Positions 62,701-64,000 of a DNA stretch of 64,000 bases are shown piece after piece. The notes beneath the pieces are model-generated. The model did no database searches and was not told where the DNA came from. It worked only from the letters and a program-made list of their open reading frames with translations. Position 1 is the first letter of the stretch; each line of letters begins with the position of its first letter. Location: assembly GCA_027563935.2 (NCBI GenBank), contig CM050447.1, forward strand, positions 84,305,461-84,369,460, given 5' to 3'. Both the position numbers and the translations under genes were made by a program. The DNA is from Costus lasius (taxonomy: Eukaryota; Streptophyta; Magnoliopsida; Zingiberales; Costaceae).

Positions 62701-63625
62701 GCTGTCCCACCTGCCTTCTTCTCTTGAGTTCCTGCACATTTGAACAAATGTGAACTCCACATGCAGTGTCCAATACCCATGATATAGAAGAAGATAACAT
62801 GACCTCAGTCACATATATACCTGAGCCAGAAGCGATGCTTCCCCTCTTATCTCCTTGGAGCGCTTTACAGTCCTTTTTCCAGTGACCCAGCTGGCCACAG
62901 TGGAAACACCTGTTGTCCTTCGACCGCTTCACCTTCTGTTTCAGGGCCTTGCTGTAATTCTTGACAGGGGCCTTGCCCTTCTTCCCCTTCTTCTTGTTCC
63001 TAGAAGGAACCATCAAGACAGAGGTTGAAGGCTTACTCTTCAGAGTTTCCTCAGTGGTCAAGAGCATATTCAGCAGCTCTGCCGGCGTACAATCGATCTT
63101 GTTCATATTAAAGTTAATAATGAACGCATCGAAAGAAGGCGGAAGAGACTGTAGAATAATGTCCACAGCAAGCTCCTGGTTGACGGTATGCCCCAGTTTC
63201 TCTAGAGCCTCCTTGTGCCCAATCATCTTGAGCACATGAGCTCCCACTGGGCTCCCCTCAGCCAGTTTGCTCTGAAAGAAGAGCTTCGTCAGATTATAGC
63301 GCTCAGTCCTCGCCTGTGCAGCATACAGCATCTTGAGGTTCGCTATAATTTCTATAGCCGACATATCCTCATGCTGACGCTGCAGCGGTGGCGTCATAGA
63401 CGCTAGCATCAGGCAAGCGACATCAATGCTATCATTGACGTGCTTTTCGTAGGCATCCCGAACCGCCCTTGCGGCGTTCGGAGCGGGCTGCGGCGGTATC
63501 GCCGTCTCGAGGACATACAGTTTCCTCTCTGCCTTAAGAACAATCTTAAGGTGTCCGAACCAGTCAGAGAAGTTCGGCCCAGCAAACTTCTCCCTTTCCA
63601 GTAGGGATCGCACATTGAAGCTCAT
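59744..63625 (-). pseudogene. copia gag-pol polyprotein, copy 3 (one amber codon)
   Basis: 1293 codons, one fewer than copies 1 and 2 (one Ser missing before SISWVLDTACG). The domain order is as in copy 2 and all catalytic motifs read through. The only break is codon 432 (62330-62332), TAG where the others have AAG in NKKRIKRLH, next to the integrase zinc finger. Unlike the other amber codons this is A-to-T, not C-to-T. Gag and protease upstream are intact, and integrase, RT and RNase H downstream form an 860-codon frame. One base is all that separates it from an uninterrupted frame, so it is the best preserved copy here. Confidence 0.95.
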
Positions 63626-63777
63626 GGTGTTCGTTGCTGCAGGAATCTACAACAAGCAAGAACAGCAAGGTCAGTATCAATGTTTCAGAATCAATCCAGG
63701 ACTTAAGAAAGATTCTTTTCTCACTATTTTGTCTGACTGAAAAATCCAGTAAACAGTCTGAAAGAGTAAACACTCTT

Positions 63778-63996
63778 TTAGTGAGATGGGATCCAGATTT
63801 CATACTTGGTCTCCGCGTCCCGCTCAAGCGAGATAAGATGCACAGAGATGACAAGCACTAATTTCTGGTAGGCTGTCCCAGCCAATCGCCAACCCGTGCG
63901 ATTCCCCTTCATCTTGGCAATCCAGCAGACTGTGCCAACTGAGTTGGTACAACACAGTCTCTGATCCCAGAGATGGCTGCCTCCATGTGCTACCAT
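63778..63996 (-). CDS. conserved upstream ORF in copia leader (copy 3, start may be outside)
   Basis: 72 codons from MVAHGGSHLW to EIWIPSH. The first Met used in copies 1 and 2 would lie beyond the window edge. The stop is the same as in the other copies. Confidence 0.3.
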   Translation of the reverse strand: MVAHGGSHLWDQRLCCTNSVGTVCWIAKMKGNRTGWRLAGTAYQKLVLVISVHLISLERDAETKYEIWIPSH

Positions 63997-64000
63997 ATGC

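Larger units (their letters stand above)
58025..64000 (-). mobile_element. Ty1/copia element, copy 3 (3' LTR to leader, cut by window edge)
   Basis: Minus strand: 3' LTR 58025-59723, purine tract, gag-pol 59744-63625 and the first 375 bp of leader. The 5' LTR and primer site are outside. It shares the LTR subfamily of copy X. It sits in the LTR fragment that begins at 57536. Confidence 0.94.

Overview
The window looks like flowering-plant nuclear DNA in a retrotransposon-rich, gene-poor interval. The evidence is Ty1/copia and Ty3/gypsy elements with initiator-Met or Asp-type primer sites, nested insertions with 5-bp target duplications, and one intron-containing serine carboxypeptidase-like gene with AT-rich introns. 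The copia LTR ends (TGTTGG...CCAACA, about 1.7 kb) resemble the Angela/BARE lineage. The species cannot be told from the sequence.

Layout. 1-1493: LTR of a copia copy (X) inserted in the 3' LTR of copia copy 1. 1494-9158: copia copy 1 (minus), itself inserted in the 3' LTR of gypsy element G1. 9159-17017: G1 (minus). 17018-21452: AT-rich intergenic DNA with a decayed 34-bp tandem repeat and a perfect 156-bp inverted repeat. 21453-23778: serine carboxypeptidase-like gene (minus, eight exons, one lost splice donor). 24331-26800: unidentified repeat A1. 28104-52925: gypsy element G2 (minus), a chromovirus-like deletion derivative that has received three insertions. These are a gag-only element (28419-34749), copia copy 2 (39255-48344, plus) and a solo LTR (49558-51655). 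53352-55728: repeat A2. 55729-57535: Athila-like remnants. 57536-58024: LTR fragment of the solo-LTR family, interrupted by copia copy 3 (58025 to the window end, minus).

The three copia copies keep full-length gag-pol frames of 1294 or 1293 codons, broken only by one or two amber codons each. Most of those fit C-to-T change at CAG/CTG (CHG) sites, as expected after cytosine methylation. The same pattern is seen in G1 and G2.

The most unusual items are three. The first is the gag-only element, whose 2.36-kb LTRs carry an antisense tRNA-like block with Pol III A and B boxes and intron-like splice signals, and whose empty site is preserved in the sister LTR of G2. The second is the perfect inverted repeat at 20179-20540. 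The third is a pair of matching palindromes in the copia leader.
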